The notes under the pieces are model-generated. The model was given only the letters and a program-made list of their open reading frames with translations. It did no database searches and was not told where the DNA came from. The translations under genes and the position numbers were made by a program. A stretch of 41,031 nucleotides of DNA from Vulcanimicrobiota bacterium. GTDB lineage: Bacteria; Vulcanimicrobiota; Vulcanimicrobiia; Vulcanimicrobiales; Vulcanimicrobiaceae. The DNA lies in NCBI GenBank assembly GCA_013044185.1, contig JABEUX010000102.1, forward strand, positions 1 to 41,031, written 5' to 3'. This document shows positions 40,146 to 41,031 of the stretch, one piece after another (the stretch's first letter is position 1; the number at the start of each line of letters is the position of its first letter).

Positions 40146-41031
40146 TCACGCGAGCGTGAATCCCGGCATAGCCATCGTGAGATAGGCGCCGCCGCGCATG
40201 CGTTGGTCGAAATTTTCGTTCGAGAGCGTTCCGAGCGCGGAGCTCCCCGCACCGTCGAGGTAGCGTTCGAGATCGCTGCGCGCCGATGCCGAGGCATCGC
40301 CCTGCAGAATGCTCGCGAGCATCGCTGCAGCGGCCTGCGATGCATCGGTCGGTGCATTCGCCAGCCACGACCGCTCGATCGCTCGGCCGGTGACGAGACC
40401 GGCGAGGAAATTGTCGCGTGCGATCGTCATGTCGCTGGTGAGCCAATTCTCACCCCCGGGCCAGCCGGCGACGTTGGGCGGAAAGAACAGGATCTGTCCC
40501 ATCTGCCGTAACGCTCCGCGCGAGCGTGGATCGATGCTCGCGAGCCCCGCCGCCTTGTGCGCACCGACGACGAATTCCACCGGGCTCTTCACCAGCGCTC
40601 GATAGGCGCGCGGCGAGTAGAAGACGTCGCTCCGCAGCAACGCCCCGATGGTCGGACGAAGTTCGTAATCGTGTTTGCGCAACAACGATGCCGTCTGCGT
40701 TATCAAGGCATCTTCGGGATCGTTATAGAGAAATGCGTTCAGTAAGCTCGTCGCAAAGAAACGCGCGCACTGCGGTTGCTCGAAAATGATATCGACGATA
40801 TCGTCGCCGTTGAAGGCTCCGGTATGTCCGAGGAACGTCTTGATGCCGTCGTCGTGTTTGCGAGGGTTATATCGGGCGATACCACGCAGTGGGAAAACCT
40901 CGTAGCCGGTCCAGGCACGCGCCGCTTGCCGTACGTCTTCTTCGGTATAGGCCCCGAGGCCGAGCGTAAAGAGTTCCATTAGTTCCCGAGCGTAATTTTC
41001 GTTCGGATGTGCTTTGTTATTCCGTGCGTTA
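40146..41031 (-). CDS. DUF1800 family protein, C-terminal part (5' end outside window)
   Basis: This is the C-terminal ~295 residues of a DUF1800 protein. The frame stays open to the window edge, where it reads the family signature HPNENYARELMELFTLG; the ATG at 40979 is therefore internal. Further hallmarks are EDVRQAARAWTGY, DDIVDIIFEQPQCARFFATSL, PRAYRALVKSPVEFVVGA and FPPNVAGWPGGENWLTS. No enzymatic function is established for the family. It is encoded upstream of DUF1501, as usual, and the pair probably forms one transcription unit. The full protein is expected to be about 450-550 residues with an N-terminal part outside the window. Confidence 0.93.
   Translation of the reverse strand, partial: NARNNKAHPNENYARELMELFTLGLGAYTEEDVRQAARAWTGYEVFPLRGIARYNPRKHDDGIKTFLGHTGAFNGDDIVDIIFEQPQCARFFATSLLNAFLYNDPEDALITQTASLLRKHDYELRPTIGALLRSDVFYSPRAYRALVKSPVEFVVGAHKAAGLASIDPRSRGALRQMGQILFFPPNVAGWPGGENWLTSDMTIARDNFLAGLVTGRAIERSWLANAPTDASQAAAAMLASILQGDASASARSDLERYLDGAGSSALGTLSNENFDQRMRGGAYLTMAMPGFTLA

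Overview
The window is chromosomal DNA from a high-GC, diderm bacterium. The outer-membrane-linked genes (RND efflux pump, TonB-like protein, many lipoproteins), the class 1B PyrD/PyrK pair and above all the numerous small-motif lipoproteins with a Gly-rich linker after the lipobox suggest an uncultured lineage such as Candidatus Eremiobacterota (WPS-2). That assignment is an inference from general resemblance and was not tested. Both ends cut through genes (an RND permease at the left, a DUF1800 protein at the right).

Left third (1-17900, all + strand). After the end of an RND permease, a palindromic interspersed repeat and a glycosyltransferase-like gene comes the most striking region: eight consecutive lipoprotein genes (2453-17900) that form four tandem two-gene units. 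The first member of each unit (A1-A4) and the second (B1-B4) belong to two related subfamilies. Every protein has a lipobox, a short hydrophobic strand ending in Pro, an R-[SA]-P-x-Y-like motif, a Cys pair and an Ig-like beta domain; most then carry a C-terminal propeller rich in DGNLW-type repeats. Within a unit the genes overlap by 4 nt or lie 12 nt apart, and between units there are 78-88 nt. A4/B4 is a shortened, degenerate unit.

Middle (17900-26190). An AbrB-type antitoxin/PIN toxin pair follows the array. Then come, on the minus strand, a Rel (p)ppGpp synthetase/hydrolase with a TSUP permease directly downstream, and apt with a small secreted protein. On the plus strand are a TonB-like proline-rich protein and a C11 (clostripain-type) peptidase-like protein whose ribosome binding site can be folded into a hairpin. 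A lipoprotein with a C-terminal Ser-Pro-Ser-Ala minisatellite ends this part. Two further copies of the palindromic repeat lie here.

Right third (26190-41031). A tightly overlapping minus-strand operon reads pyrK-pyrD-pyrF-pyrE-hisC-GNAT-AI-2E family permease. Divergent from it is a 47-residue small ORF with a strong ribosome binding site, ending at a near-perfect bidirectional terminator. A plus-strand signalling operon follows: ECF sigma factor, small membrane protein (putative anti-sigma), OmpR-type response regulator, histidine kinase and an exported DUF4097-like protein. It converges on a minus-strand PadR regulator-MBL hydrolase-GNAT operon, and the window ends in a DUF1800-DUF1501 pair.

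Most operons here are translationally coupled through ATGA, GTGA or TGATG overlaps, which helped fix many of the starts. No rRNA, tRNA, IS element, prophage or CRISPR array was recognised.
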